A stretch of 32,484 nucleotides of DNA, taken from assembly GCA_030247525.1 (NCBI GenBank), contig JAOTSC010000018.1, positions 1-32,484 of the forward strand, given 5' to 3'. The translations under genes and the position numbers were made by a program. The notes beneath the pieces are model-generated. The model was not told the DNA's origin. It made no database searches and saw only the letters and a list, made by a program, of their open reading frames with translations. Positions 10,101 to 17,375 of the stretch are shown piece after piece (the stretch's first letter is position 1; the number at the start of each line of letters is the position of its first letter). This DNA is from a bacterium. GTDB lineage: Bacteria > Electryoneota > JAOADG01.

Positions 10101-11349
10101 TAGTTCCAATATCGTCGGCTGAGGTACAAAGAATCGTTTGTACTTCGGAAGGGTTTAGCGTTGAATCCACCGATAATATTAAACAAGCTGCGGCGGCAAC
10201 GTAAGGTGAGGAGAAACTGGTGCCGTTTGTATAATCCCACAAGTGATCGAGTTTCGCGGCGAGGATGTCGACACCGGGGGCAATTAAATCAATTGAACTA
10301 CCATAAGACGAAAGCGATGCCCGGCGACCGGTTTGATCCGACGCTCCGACCGATATAACCGCTTCGTAACCGGAAGGGAAGTGGGTTGCATTTTGTCCGG
10401 TATTTCCCGAAGAAGCAGTCATCAGAACATTGCGGGAGCGGGCATACTCAATGGCATCGCGCAAAACCGGTGCTACCACAACATCACCAAACGACATATT
10501 GACGACGTTGGCGCCATTCTCCGCGGCATACAGGATTGCTGCCGCAACATCGTCCTCTTCCAAGTAACCGTTGGCATTTCCGGCGCGAAGCGTCATTAGT
10601 TTGATATTGGGGGCTAATCCGATGATGCCGTGCCAATTCGCGGCAGCCAACGCCACTGATGCTACGGCAGTTCCATGCCCCATCTCATCGGATGGATTGT
10701 TATCGGGAGTGATGTCGTCACCACCGGTCGGGAATCCTGCGGCATCGGTGAAATCATATCCGATGAAATCATCGATGTATCCGTTCCCATCGTCGTCGAA
10801 ACCGTTGCTATCGGCGGGGGAAAGCACACCATTGCGGTCAAAGTCTTCCCCGCGATTAAACCAAAGTTGAGAAGCGAGATCAGGGTGATCGAGCTCGGTG
10901 CCAGTATCGATAACACCTAACACAATGTTGGCGGTTCCGGTAGTTGTTTGCCAAGCAGTGTTGGCTTGGATTGCCGATAGCGCCCATTGGTTACCCGATA
11001 GCGAGTCAGGAGATGGCGCGGCATCGACGATAAACCGCCGCATTTGATACGCTTCGGTGAAATCGCCATTGGCACGAATTGCTGCCAAAACTTCGGATTC
11101 ACGCTGTGATGAGGTTACAATCTTGTACCACTGCGATAGCGGGGAATTATCGATTGCGGAAGCGGTTGCAAGTGGAGTGACCCGCTCGACACCACTTATT
11201 TGGTGTAAGCGGTCGAGCGATGTCGTAGAAGTTGTTTTCACCAACAGAATTTGCGGTACTTCGCGTGGTTCAAGACGAACCGAAGGCAAGGCAAATGCAA
11301 CCGCAGTGTAAGCAAGGAAAATGCTCCACCATAAACCGGGACGAACCAT
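7189..11349 (-). CDS. Large secreted S8 (subtilisin-type) peptidase with FG-GAP repeats
   Basis: 1386 residues. A signal peptide (residues ~1-21) and propeptide-like region precede a subtilisin domain: Asp148 (VIDTG), His225 (GHGTAVA), oxyanion Asn316 (SSGN) and Ser378 (GTSFSSP), so the active site is intact. After an Ig-like stretch there are VCBS/FG-GAP calcium-binding-type repeats at ~650-1010 (DITGDGKPEL, DVNGDGTIEA, DLDGDGQPEV). FnIII- and Big-like domains follow, then a FlgD-like tail (YPNPARP, TVSGIPVREI, AAGVYLYIAY). The tail lacks the PNPFNP of its neighbours. The ATG has GAGG upstream, overlapping the stop of the M24 gene 7 bases away; the 3' end overlaps coaE. The protein should act outside the cell or on the surface, degrading protein for nutrition or processing; the substrate is unknown. 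Confidence 0.93.
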   Translation of the reverse strand: MVRPGLWWSIFLAYTAVAFALPSVRLEPREVPQILLVKTTSTTSLDRLHQISGVERVTPLATASAIDNSPLSQWYKIVTSSQRESEVLAAIRANGDFTEAYQMRRFIVDAAPSPDSLSGNQWALSAIQANTAWQTTTGTANIVLGVIDTGTELDHPDLASQLWFNRGEDFDRNGVLSPADSNGFDDDGNGYIDDFIGYDFTDAAGFPTGGDDITPDNNPSDEMGHGTAVASVALAAANWHGIIGLAPNIKLMTLRAGNANGYLEEDDVAAAILYAAENGANVVNMSFGDVVVAPVLRDAIEYARSRNVLMTASSGNTGQNATHFPSGYEAVISVGASDQTGRRASLSSYGSSIDLIAPGVDILAAKLDHLWDYTNGTSFSSPYVAAAACLILSVDSTLNPSEVQTILCTSADDIGTTGWDIETGHGILNAGRAVGLPQLATARILSPADGASVNTDTVTITGTVAGPRLLSWSLYLGVGQTPSQWQVVLASVTQQRVREKLATVTLPAGDTVFTIRLTADVSTGGTYESRIAIRRDITPPLILRRSITPALINGRWGWRVEMSTDDQSDCHIRWIRNGTIRTKQFSYIDNEHALTLLTDDNALPGDSIAFIAKNLSGLITTSMAIIIPPLPPAPITLPLVEIPANLPAGYLLPKLYDWDRDNREELLVTGYTNEFDYDTLRLLENNNTQFDSRVTYGRQVAQDAADITGDGKPELMIRAYGITWFLTSSATVPYPLYDLIPPDTNQSYGAMLYDFDPTDRVGNFILRREKAYEVWNVNWNNSGNYTPEMVYRMTNTTPGENLLGKPRVRIGDVNGDGTIEALWGDSDGNVLLWRRVTDRSWVRIWADTLIKGGNATDYLDIAKPVSGQMSPFFVAGCENADALTTEHEAPLRKWVFYLYHWIGNRPQRTDSLVIDGAFSPREFDSGIETGDLDGDGQPEVFITAYPNLLVMQVDSVTHNWRIVYRNSLARSNAVVLTDINRNGRKELAYNDGAGFRFLEWQGGDPGTYPLIPTGAVAQPLDTNRIRVSWGTVEGATSYWLLRAENDIAQFDTLSRTLTDTVYIDSNASDTTLFYRYMVAAYNPALPAPLSGFSVVVTARPNRPPQIQAVHYDSDEYVRVEFTEPIASSSIRPVNFRLNDSIAPVSILSSQQGRQVVLRFIPRPAAGTYRLSVERIFDLDNTPLAGADSALFEFPPVPAHVFFVQNAWIENGAILVSFSLPYDQATATLAAFSVSPGVDISSIQFVDSVSVRLLPSHQTPVGNYGVVYEVEAHSPLRSITGTAIDPDNSVRAISYQPTELTSVFVYPNPARPAAGERIVFAGVPKGTRITIFTVSGIPVREITADPISGGAYWDGKNESGETVAAGVYLYIAYTETSQTRGKVAIIR

Positions 11350-11356
11350 CGTGACC

Positions 11357-12424
11357 TCACAAGATAATGAGCTCCTTGGGAGCCTTGTTTAGCGGCTTGG
11401 CGCCAGTTGCAGTGAGCAGTACGTCGTCTTCGATTCGTACACCGCCAAAGCCATCGATATAGATACCCGGTTCAATTGTGAATATCATCCCTTCCTGTAA
11501 TGTATTGGGGTCGAGACTACTTACACGCGGCCAGCTATGGACATCAATGCCCAATCCATGGCCCAGTCCATGGCCAAATTCTTTACCATATCCGGCGGCG
11601 GTGATTAAGTCGCGGGCGACTGCATCCAATTCGGCAGTCTTCATTCCGGGTCGAGCCGCTTTAATTGCAGCACTGTTAGCATGCCAAACGATGTCGTAAA
11701 TCTCGCGTTGTTTGGCGTTCACTTTTCCCACGGCTACCGTCCGCGTAAGATCGGAAGCATATCCATGATAATAACAACCAAAATCGACAGTAACCAACTC
11801 GCCCCGCTTGATTTTCTTCTCGGAGGCTCTACCATGCGGCAAAGCGCCCCGCCAACCGCTGGCGACGATTGGTTCAAAACTGTCACCATCGGCGCCGTAC
11901 TTGCGATGTCGGTAGCTGATTTCCAGTGCGATATCAAGTTCACGGACACCCGGTTTAATCAAAGATAGAATGTCATTAAAGACTTTATCAGTAATAGCGA
12001 CCGCTTTCTTGTGGAGTGCGATTTCTTCTTCGTCTTTCACCGCCATCAGTTTGTCGACGACATCGGATGTTGCGATTATTTCGGTTTTCTCCCAGACCTT
12101 CTTCGCGTCGTGCATCTGATTGATTGTGAAGTATGCGCCTTCGACAAGTAGTTTTGCACCGGCATTCATCCCCTTGCGAGATGTAAACTCTGCCCAAGCC
12201 GATTTCTTATAAATGATGACTTCCGCGCCTTGCACTTGTTCCTTGGCTTGCGTTTGATACCGGAAATCGGACAAAAACCACGCCTTCTTCGGCGTGACCA
12301 ACAAGATTCCCGCCGAACCGCTGAACCCGCAAAGCCAGCGAATGTTTGACAACCGCGTCACGAGCATTGCTGTGCCGCCCTCTTTCACGATTTGCTTTTG
12401 TAGCGCGTTAATCCGTTTCGTCAT
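11357..12424 (-). CDS. M24 family Xaa-Pro aminopeptidase-like metallopeptidase
   Basis: About 355 residues from the ATG at 12424, chosen because GGAGA lies just before it; an in-frame start at 12469 would add 15 residues. The N-terminal creatinase-like domain (TRLSNIRWLCGFSGSAGILLV) is followed by the pita-bread catalytic fold. The expected metal ligands are Asp214 and Asp225 (VDFGCYYHGYASDLTRT), His289 (GHGLGHGLG), Glu318 (TIEPGIY) and Glu332 (RIEDDV), with substrate His296 (DVH). The family removes an N-terminal residue preceding proline, in the cytoplasm, here perhaps completing peptide degradation started by the exported protease encoded next to it (inference). It overlaps the TPR gene by 17 bases. 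Confidence 0.9.
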   Translation of the reverse strand: MTKRINALQKQIVKEGGTAMLVTRLSNIRWLCGFSGSAGILLVTPKKAWFLSDFRYQTQAKEQVQGAEVIIYKKSAWAEFTSRKGMNAGAKLLVEGAYFTINQMHDAKKVWEKTEIIATSDVVDKLMAVKDEEEIALHKKAVAITDKVFNDILSLIKPGVRELDIALEISYRHRKYGADGDSFEPIVASGWRGALPHGRASEKKIKRGELVTVDFGCYYHGYASDLTRTVAVGKVNAKQREIYDIVWHANSAAIKAARPGMKTAELDAVARDLITAAGYGKEFGHGLGHGLGIDVHSWPRVSSLDPNTLQEGMIFTIEPGIYIDGFGGVRIEDDVLLTATGAKPLNKAPKELIIL

Positions 12425-13523
12425 TTCGTCTCCGTTCAGGTTGCGCATTTGCCAATGCTTCCAATTCAATAATACGATTCTGCCAATCGGCTCGCTCCGC
12501 GTGTAATGTGATTAGTTCGCGGTACACTTCGATAGCCCGGACATATTCTCCTTGCTGGGCATACAATTCGGCAATCGTCTTGGTTACCATCGGTCGGGCG
12601 CGTTTTCGTTGCGGATGACGCGGACGTTCACTTAATGGTTCCGGCTCGACTGCTGGCAGTTCTTTCAACAACTCTTCATCAATCGCCTGCGGCGCAGTTT
12701 GCGGCGCTTCAATGATTGCCGATAAAACATCGGGTACAATCGCCGATTCGTTAGCAACCTCTTCCTCAAACTCCGCGACTGTTACCGGCGCTTCCTCATG
12801 CTTTTCGATAACTGGTTCCGGTCCAACGTCGAAGCTTTCGATTGGTTCGATAACCGCCGGTTCAACTTCTATCGTGATTTCCGGAGAAGGTGCGACCGCA
12901 ACCGGTTCGATGGGCGCAACAATAGCAGGTGCAGATATCGGATTGCGGTCAATGTCAATCGCTTGCGCTAAGATTGCTTTTTGCCAAGCTTCGGCGTTGT
13001 TCATCACATCGATGACATTTTCATTTTTCGATAGTGCTTCAGCGGCTGCACACAGAATGTAGCCATCGGATAACGATGGAAGGGACGAAGCAGCTTCAAT
13101 CGGGTGGGTACGCCGGATGTGATTGGAAACGGCGATAGTTAGTTTTCGTTCGATGGTGCGATCGAACGGATCGATACGATATAAATCAAGCCAAACCGGA
13201 ATTGCATTGCTCGCATCGCCACTACTTTCCAGTAAGCTGGCAAGCAGCTCTTTGCCATGGCGGTCGGAACCGGAACGCTCGAGGATTGCCGTAACCAATC
13301 GCAAAGCATCGTGTTCCCGTTTCTGCTGCAGAAGGCAACGTGACAAGATCCATTGTCCGGGAAGATACTCCGGGTGGGCATTTACCCCTTTGAGGCAATA
13401 CTGGAATGCCGGGCGAACTTGGTGCAGCGCGAGGAATTGTTCAGCGATCCGGGCAAACAGCAAAGGATTTTGCTCCATTTGCTTTTGCCGCCGCTTCAAT
13501 ACTTTTCGATCAACGCTATTCAC
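12408..13523 (-). CDS. TPR-type protein with acidic, proline-rich linker
   Basis: 371 residues from a GTG at 13523 with AAGGA 5 bases upstream. The start lies inside the end of the TolC-like gene (overlap 13516-13523). Residues ~15-180 form helical TPR-like repeats (LFARIAEQFLALHQVRPAFQYCLKG...). Residues ~195-310 are rich in Pro, Glu, Val and Ala, a disordered linker. The C terminus has another TPR unit (TIAELYAQQGEYVRAIEVYREL). No signal peptide is visible, so it is likely cytoplasmic. This N-TPR/linker/C-TPR arrangement recurs in FCB genomes, but I know of no assigned function. It may be a scaffold for partners encoded in the operon (inference). Confidence 0.75.
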   Translation of the reverse strand: MNSVDRKVLKRRQKQMEQNPLLFARIAEQFLALHQVRPAFQYCLKGVNAHPEYLPGQWILSRCLLQQKREHDALRLVTAILERSGSDRHGKELLASLLESSGDASNAIPVWLDLYRIDPFDRTIERKLTIAVSNHIRRTHPIEAASSLPSLSDGYILCAAAEALSKNENVIDVMNNAEAWQKAILAQAIDIDRNPISAPAIVAPIEPVAVAPSPEITIEVEPAVIEPIESFDVGPEPVIEKHEEAPVTVAEFEEEVANESAIVPDVLSAIIEAPQTAPQAIDEELLKELPAVEPEPLSERPRHPQRKRARPMVTKTIAELYAQQGEYVRAIEVYRELITLHAERADWQNRIIELEALANAQPERRRNDETD

Positions 13524-14949
13524 TCTGTTCCTTCAACCGTTGCATCCGTAAAGCCGCCACTATCCAGTTTCCCCGCGCCGTCAACCACCCTTGCTCCGCC
13601 TGTAGCCGGTCTTGTTGCGCTTCCAGTAATTCGCGGGAGGAGATGCTGCCGGTCGCAAACCGGGCGTCGGTCATCTCCGCGCGTAATTTGGAAAGTTGCA
13701 ATAACTTCCCGGCAGTTACAAGCTGCTCCCGCGCATCGGAAAGTTTTCGCTCGGCGTCGCGCACCGTTCGTTCGGTCTCCCGTACCGCTTCGGCAAAAGA
13801 AGCTTCAGCCTCACGGAGGTTTAATTTCCGGCGCTCCCGGCGGACTGCCCATTCGTTTTTTTGCAACAGCGTCCACGTGATGCCGAGCGCGCCACCGCGC
13901 GATTCCGATAGATTGTCGCGTGCGCTGGCGCGATTGTCGGCGCGGCCATCCCACGTTTGAAAAACTCGCGCTTCGGCTTGAATCGGGAGCGGAAAAATTT
14001 CGGCATTCGCGGTCCGTTTCACTTGCTCGTAATTCAACCGCGCGATTTTGGCTTCGGGAAGTTTTGTGGGATCGATTGTTACGGAATAGGTAGAATCGAA
14101 TTCCGGTAACATGGGATTTACTGCCAATTCGATTTCGGTGGTGGGGGGTAACCCGATCCGTTCAAGAAACTGGTCGCGGGTGGAAAGATAGGTACGCTCA
14201 TTGGCGGCGCGGGCTTGAAACCGCTGTAACGCCGATAATTCGATGGTTAATAAATCGGTTTGGGGAATTAAGCCCGCATTGAATTTCCGGCGCGCGAGTG
14301 TCAACGAGGAGTCGGCTAAATCGGCGTCAAGTTTCGATAGTTTTTGTTGGCCGTCGGCATTGAGCAGGGCGATAAAGTCGCTGAGTAACGATAGCTCAAA
14401 GTTCCGCTCTTTGACCTGCTTCTGTTCAAGTAATTCCCGGCGTCTCGCTTCGGCATTGCGGTAACTACGTCCCATGGGATCGCCGGCGAGAAAATTCCAA
14501 CGGACATCGGTGGAATAAGAAACGCCAAACTCTTCGGTCGTAGGGTCGCCGCCATAGGAATATTTCCGGCGGTATTCATTACCGGAAGCGTTTACTTTCA
14601 GTCCGAGTGGCAGCTCTTGCGATACCGCTACCCCGAAACTGGTTGTGCGATTGCGGTCACGCACCCATTGGTAGAGGTAGCTCGAATCGGTGCCGTTGTA
14701 AAACAATTCTTCCCGCAGCGATTCGGTTTGTTGCGGTAAATCGGAATTGGCGACCACCACCGGCCAGTAGCTGCGCCGTTCCAGCGTGGTGGACAACATC
14801 CCGATGCGATGTTCGCGTTCGATCCGTTGCGCTTCCACCCCCTTCGTGCGGGCGAGTTCCTGCACCACCTGCCAATCGAGGGTCACCGCCGAGGCGGTGA
14901 GAATGGTGGAAAACAGCAGTGCAAGCGATAACAGTACGGTTCTTCTCAT
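13516..14949 (-). CDS. TolC-like outer membrane efflux protein
   Basis: 477 residues. The signal peptide (MRRTVLLSLALLFSTILTASA) is followed by two OEP repeats with long coiled-coil helices. These are visible as ARRKFNAGLIPQTDLLTIE in the first repeat and the parallel ARFATGSISSRELLEAQQDR near residue 435, a hallmark of TolC folds. TolC-type proteins form trimeric outer-membrane channels with a periplasmic tunnel, used in efflux and type I secretion. No inner-membrane transporter or adaptor gene is adjacent, so the partner must be encoded elsewhere. It is the first gene of the five-gene minus-strand operon; its promoter should lie in 14950-15003. Confidence 0.88.
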   Translation of the reverse strand: MRRTVLLSLALLFSTILTASAVTLDWQVVQELARTKGVEAQRIEREHRIGMLSTTLERRSYWPVVVANSDLPQQTESLREELFYNGTDSSYLYQWVRDRNRTTSFGVAVSQELPLGLKVNASGNEYRRKYSYGGDPTTEEFGVSYSTDVRWNFLAGDPMGRSYRNAEARRRELLEQKQVKERNFELSLLSDFIALLNADGQQKLSKLDADLADSSLTLARRKFNAGLIPQTDLLTIELSALQRFQARAANERTYLSTRDQFLERIGLPPTTEIELAVNPMLPEFDSTYSVTIDPTKLPEAKIARLNYEQVKRTANAEIFPLPIQAEARVFQTWDGRADNRASARDNLSESRGGALGITWTLLQKNEWAVRRERRKLNLREAEASFAEAVRETERTVRDAERKLSDAREQLVTAGKLLQLSKLRAEMTDARFATGSISSRELLEAQQDRLQAEQGWLTARGNWIVAALRMQRLKEQSE

Positions 14950-15003
14950 GTTCGTAATGTAGTGAATTTCTCTTCGGTAAGAGTATCGCTTGCCCCGGTT
15001 TGG

Positions 15004-15198
15004 TTACTTCAACAGGAGTAGTTTTTGTGTTTGGGTATATTTTCCGGCTTGGAGACGGCAAAAGTAGGTGCCCGCCGCAACATTAGCGGCATCCCATTGG
15101 ACGGAATAGCGTCCCGCATTCTGGTGAAAATCGAGTAGCGTTGTTACTTCCTTCCCGGTAACATCGAATATTGTCAGTTTGACGGGCGATGTCTCGGA
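15004..15198 (-). pseudogene. Remnant of a secreted protein: sorting-domain tail only
   Basis: On the minus strand, 64 codons are open from 15198 to the stop at 15004-15006 and encode the end of a T9SS/FlgD-like tail. Visible segments are SPVKLTIFDVTGKEVTTLL, then YSVQWDAANVAAGTYF, then KLLLLK at the C terminus. The usual YPNPFNP block and everything before it are missing. The frame runs into a stop codon at 15199-15201, where the sequence turns AT-rich. It has no start codon or ribosome binding site and cannot make a functional protein. It records a lost exported-protein gene. Confidence 0.8.
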
Positions 15199-15663
15199 TT
15201 ACAATTTTTTTTGAAGTCGATTAAAGTGTGTCTATATCTCTACCTTGTTCAAAAACATTGCATGCACCTTTCGAGAAGTAGAGTGTCCAGTTTGTTCGCT
15301 TACTCATGATTACACTGATCATCGTCTCCTTTGAATCATCAAAACTTTTTAGATATTTGATCAGACTAACGATATTATTATCATCATCGCGACCAGAATA
15401 CATTATGGCTTCAATCTTCAAAACCTCATCCTCACTCAAATTGTCGAGGTACTCATATATTTTTGCTTCTATTTCTCGTCTTGAAAACAAGTAATCATTG
15501 CTTGTTTGGGATCCAACATCAAGTCCTTCATTCAAATCTATTCCAACTTCTCGAGCTATTCCCTCATCCTCTGCATCCAAGAGGAATGAAGCTCTCATCA
15601 AATAAAACAGGTGTTTAGACAAAGGCATGGCTTCACCTTCAATTTGTTTGTGTTTTACAACAG
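15199..15663. other. AT-rich patch, probable acquired segment
   Basis: The sequence changes abruptly at about 15199 from balanced composition to clearly AT-rich (runs such as ATTTTTTTTG and many TTA/ATT codons), then returns to normal at the 3' end of the DUF4835 gene (15668). It contains one small ORF. No transposase, terminal inverted repeat or target duplication was found at either edge. Confidence 0.55.
15221..15628 (-). CDS. Small hypothetical protein, possibly DUF3775-like
   Basis: 135 residues, acidic and helical, with no signal peptide or membrane segment. GAAGGTG about 5 bases upstream of the ATG (coding strand) gives a good ribosome binding site, so expression is plausible. The core (EIEAKIYEYLDNLSEDEVLK followed by IEAIMYSGRDD) resembles the 'I..L..DE...L.AL.W.GRGD' pattern of DUF3775 proteins. 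That match is from memory of the family pattern and is weak. Codon use is AT-rich, unlike every neighbour, and the gene sits directly behind a decapitated cargo gene, which suggests transfer. No function can be stated. Confidence 0.6.
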   Translation of the reverse strand: MPLSKHLFYLMRASFLLDAEDEGIAREVGIDLNEGLDVGSQTSNDYLFSRREIEAKIYEYLDNLSEDEVLKIEAIMYSGRDDDNNIVSLIKYLKSFDDSKETMISVIMSKRTNWTLYFSKGACNVFEQGRDIDTL

Positions 15664-15667
15664 GGTC

Positions 15668-16540
15668 CTACTTCCCCATCAACTTTTGTAACCGTTCTTC
15701 ATACAGCACTCTGCGAGCGGTGTCGAGGGTCGCCAACTGCTGCAGATAATCGGTCCGGCGCATGCGTTCCGCGGCATTGGCAAGCAACACCGCCTGTGTC
15801 GAAAAGAATTGTTCCCGGTCGTCGCTCTTGATTTTCGGGAGTAGGATAAACGTCGAATCGACAAACGTCTTCGCTTCCCGCGGATTGTTCGCAGTGAGGT
15901 ATTCGCCGGTGAAAGCATAGTAGTAGAATTGGCGATACAGCCGGTTGCTATTCGACATCAGATGTTGCAGCACTTCGCTCCGCTCCGGCCAGCCGCTGAC
16001 ATAGCGGGTATCGAATTTTCCTAAATCGCAGACGCCCCGCGCCCGCGAATACCAGATATCCCCGCCATACAAATCCCACTTGTCGTATTCAGCGGCAAGA
16101 ATCAGCATCGTGTAAAATTCGAGATTGGAGAGCAATGGTTGAAAAGAGGGAGAGGAGGTTCGTTGGATCATATTCCAATCGGGCATATTGAAGATCCAAC
16201 GCTTGTCGCTAAACTGGGTCTCCGCGCCGTTTGATGCGATAATGTAGCTGCGGTACGTGCGCTCCGGCGGCTTCTCAATCACTTGATCGATAAAGATGCC
16301 GATACTCACCGGTACGACATAATCGAAGGGGTCGTCGTGCCAAGCCGGGACGCTTAGATAGTTGGTAAGCGTCCTCACCGCTGGATCCCACAACGGTTTT
16401 ACGTCGTCCGGTACTTTATCGAGATTGATTGTGATGCGCGGTTCCACTCGTTGCGCAAAGACTACGGACGTAAGGAGCGCCAACAGGAGTGTAGCGAAAA
16501 AATGATTCCGCGAAGCGGTAACGTTGCATTGTGTTTTCAT
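15668..16540 (-). CDS. DUF4835 family protein (PorD-like)
   Basis: 290 residues from the ATG at 16540 (a TTG one codon earlier is less likely). The signal peptide ends at VVFA, followed by QRVEPRITINLDKVP. The body matches the DUF4835 family: SIGIFIDQVIEKPPERTY, YRSYIIASNGAE, LSNLEFYTMLILAAEYDKW, and a helical second half with LYRQFYYYAFTGEYL. In Bacteroidota this family has been associated with the type IX secretion apparatus under the name PorD; I am fairly sure of the family, less of the name. The protein would be periplasmic. Its presence fits the sorting-tail cargo proteins in this window. Only 37 bases separate it from the divergent gene to the right. Confidence 0.8.
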   Translation of the reverse strand: MKTQCNVTASRNHFFATLLLALLTSVVFAQRVEPRITINLDKVPDDVKPLWDPAVRTLTNYLSVPAWHDDPFDYVVPVSIGIFIDQVIEKPPERTYRSYIIASNGAETQFSDKRWIFNMPDWNMIQRTSSPSFQPLLSNLEFYTMLILAAEYDKWDLYGGDIWYSRARGVCDLGKFDTRYVSGWPERSEVLQHLMSNSNRLYRQFYYYAFTGEYLTANNPREAKTFVDSTFILLPKIKSDDREQFFSTQAVLLANAAERMRRTDYLQQLATLDTARRVLYEERLQKLMGK

Positions 16541-16577
16541 CAAACGATAACTTACGGCGAATGTCCGGCATCATCAA

Positions 16578-17375
16578 GTGAATCGACTCTGCTTTGTAAT
16601 GTTTTTCTTCATCACTTCCCAATGCTTCGCTGCTTGGGAATGGCACGACCGCTCCGCCCGTGAATGGGCGACCCATTTACCCCAATTACTCACCGAATCA
16701 ACTGATACAAGCGGTTGGAAATTCCTTGCTTCCGTGGTACATCCGTTTGGAGTACCGGAGATTTCCGCCGGGCATTTGCGGGGAACCTACTGGCAAAACC
16801 GCTGGTTGCTCGATGGTCAACTCTATCAATTAGGTACCGACGGCTATCGCGAAACTGCCATTGGCGTTAAGGGTGGCATTCGGCGCGACCGCTATTGGCT
16901 CGCTGGCGGAGTGCGGATCGGTTGGGTCGATGTACCGCCGAAACCGGTGCGCGTTGTTGAAGCGCTATTGCTCGACGCTGGTTATCGCTATCGCATGGCA
17001 ACATTTTTCGGAACGGTCGAGTTGCCATTGCAAACCTCGGAAAACTCACCCATTGCATTTCCGATGCGCAGTTCCGTCGTGACATTTTTGCAACCATTAG
17101 AACATTGGCGCATCGGCGCAGCCTATTCGTTGTACAAAACCGAACATGAATTCGGAATTGGAGGAGAATGGACCCCATTCCCGGAATTCTCGTTACGAAT
17201 CGGAACCGATCCCGACCGTGGTTGGGGCGCTGGCGTGGCGTTGCGGCTGCGAGGATTCTCACTCTCCTTTGCATCGTTTTCGGTCGAACCGGCGGGGTGG
17301 TCTTCGCTCTGGTCGGCGGAAGTCTCATCGTACACGCCGAAACCGGGTTTCCGCTATCCGGTGACACCGCCATAA
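16578..17375 (+). CDS. Outer-membrane beta-barrel-like protein
   Basis: 265 residues from a GTG at 16578; an internal ATG at 16599 is possible but would leave a shorter signal peptide. The signal sequence MNRLCFVMFFFITSQCFA is followed by alternating amphipathic strands with aromatic girdles and glycine turns (YWLAGGVRIGWVDV, WRIGAAYSLYKTEHEFGIGG, LRIGTDPDRGWGAGVALRL). The pattern resembles UPF0164/PorV-type barrels, but I cannot assign a family. It starts the long plus-strand gene run, and its last 208 bases overlap the next gene in another frame. Confidence 0.65.
   Translation: MNRLCFVMFFFITSQCFAAWEWHDRSAREWATHLPQLLTESTDTSGWKFLASVVHPFGVPEISAGHLRGTYWQNRWLLDGQLYQLGTDGYRETAIGVKGGIRRDRYWLAGGVRIGWVDVPPKPVRVVEALLLDAGYRYRMATFFGTVELPLQTSENSPIAFPMRSSVVTFLQPLEHWRIGAAYSLYKTEHEFGIGGEWTPFPEFSLRIGTDPDRGWGAGVALRLRGFSLSFASFSVEPAGWSSLWSAEVSSYTPKPGFRYPVTPP

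Noticed and set aside
13406-13960. 184-residue plus-strand ORF over the TPR/TolC junction
   Set aside because: Ser/Arg/Cys-rich and antisense to two coupled genes.
15199-15663. Insertion sequence
   Set aside because: No transposase, terminal inverted repeats or target duplication could be found, so it is called only an AT-rich acquired patch.
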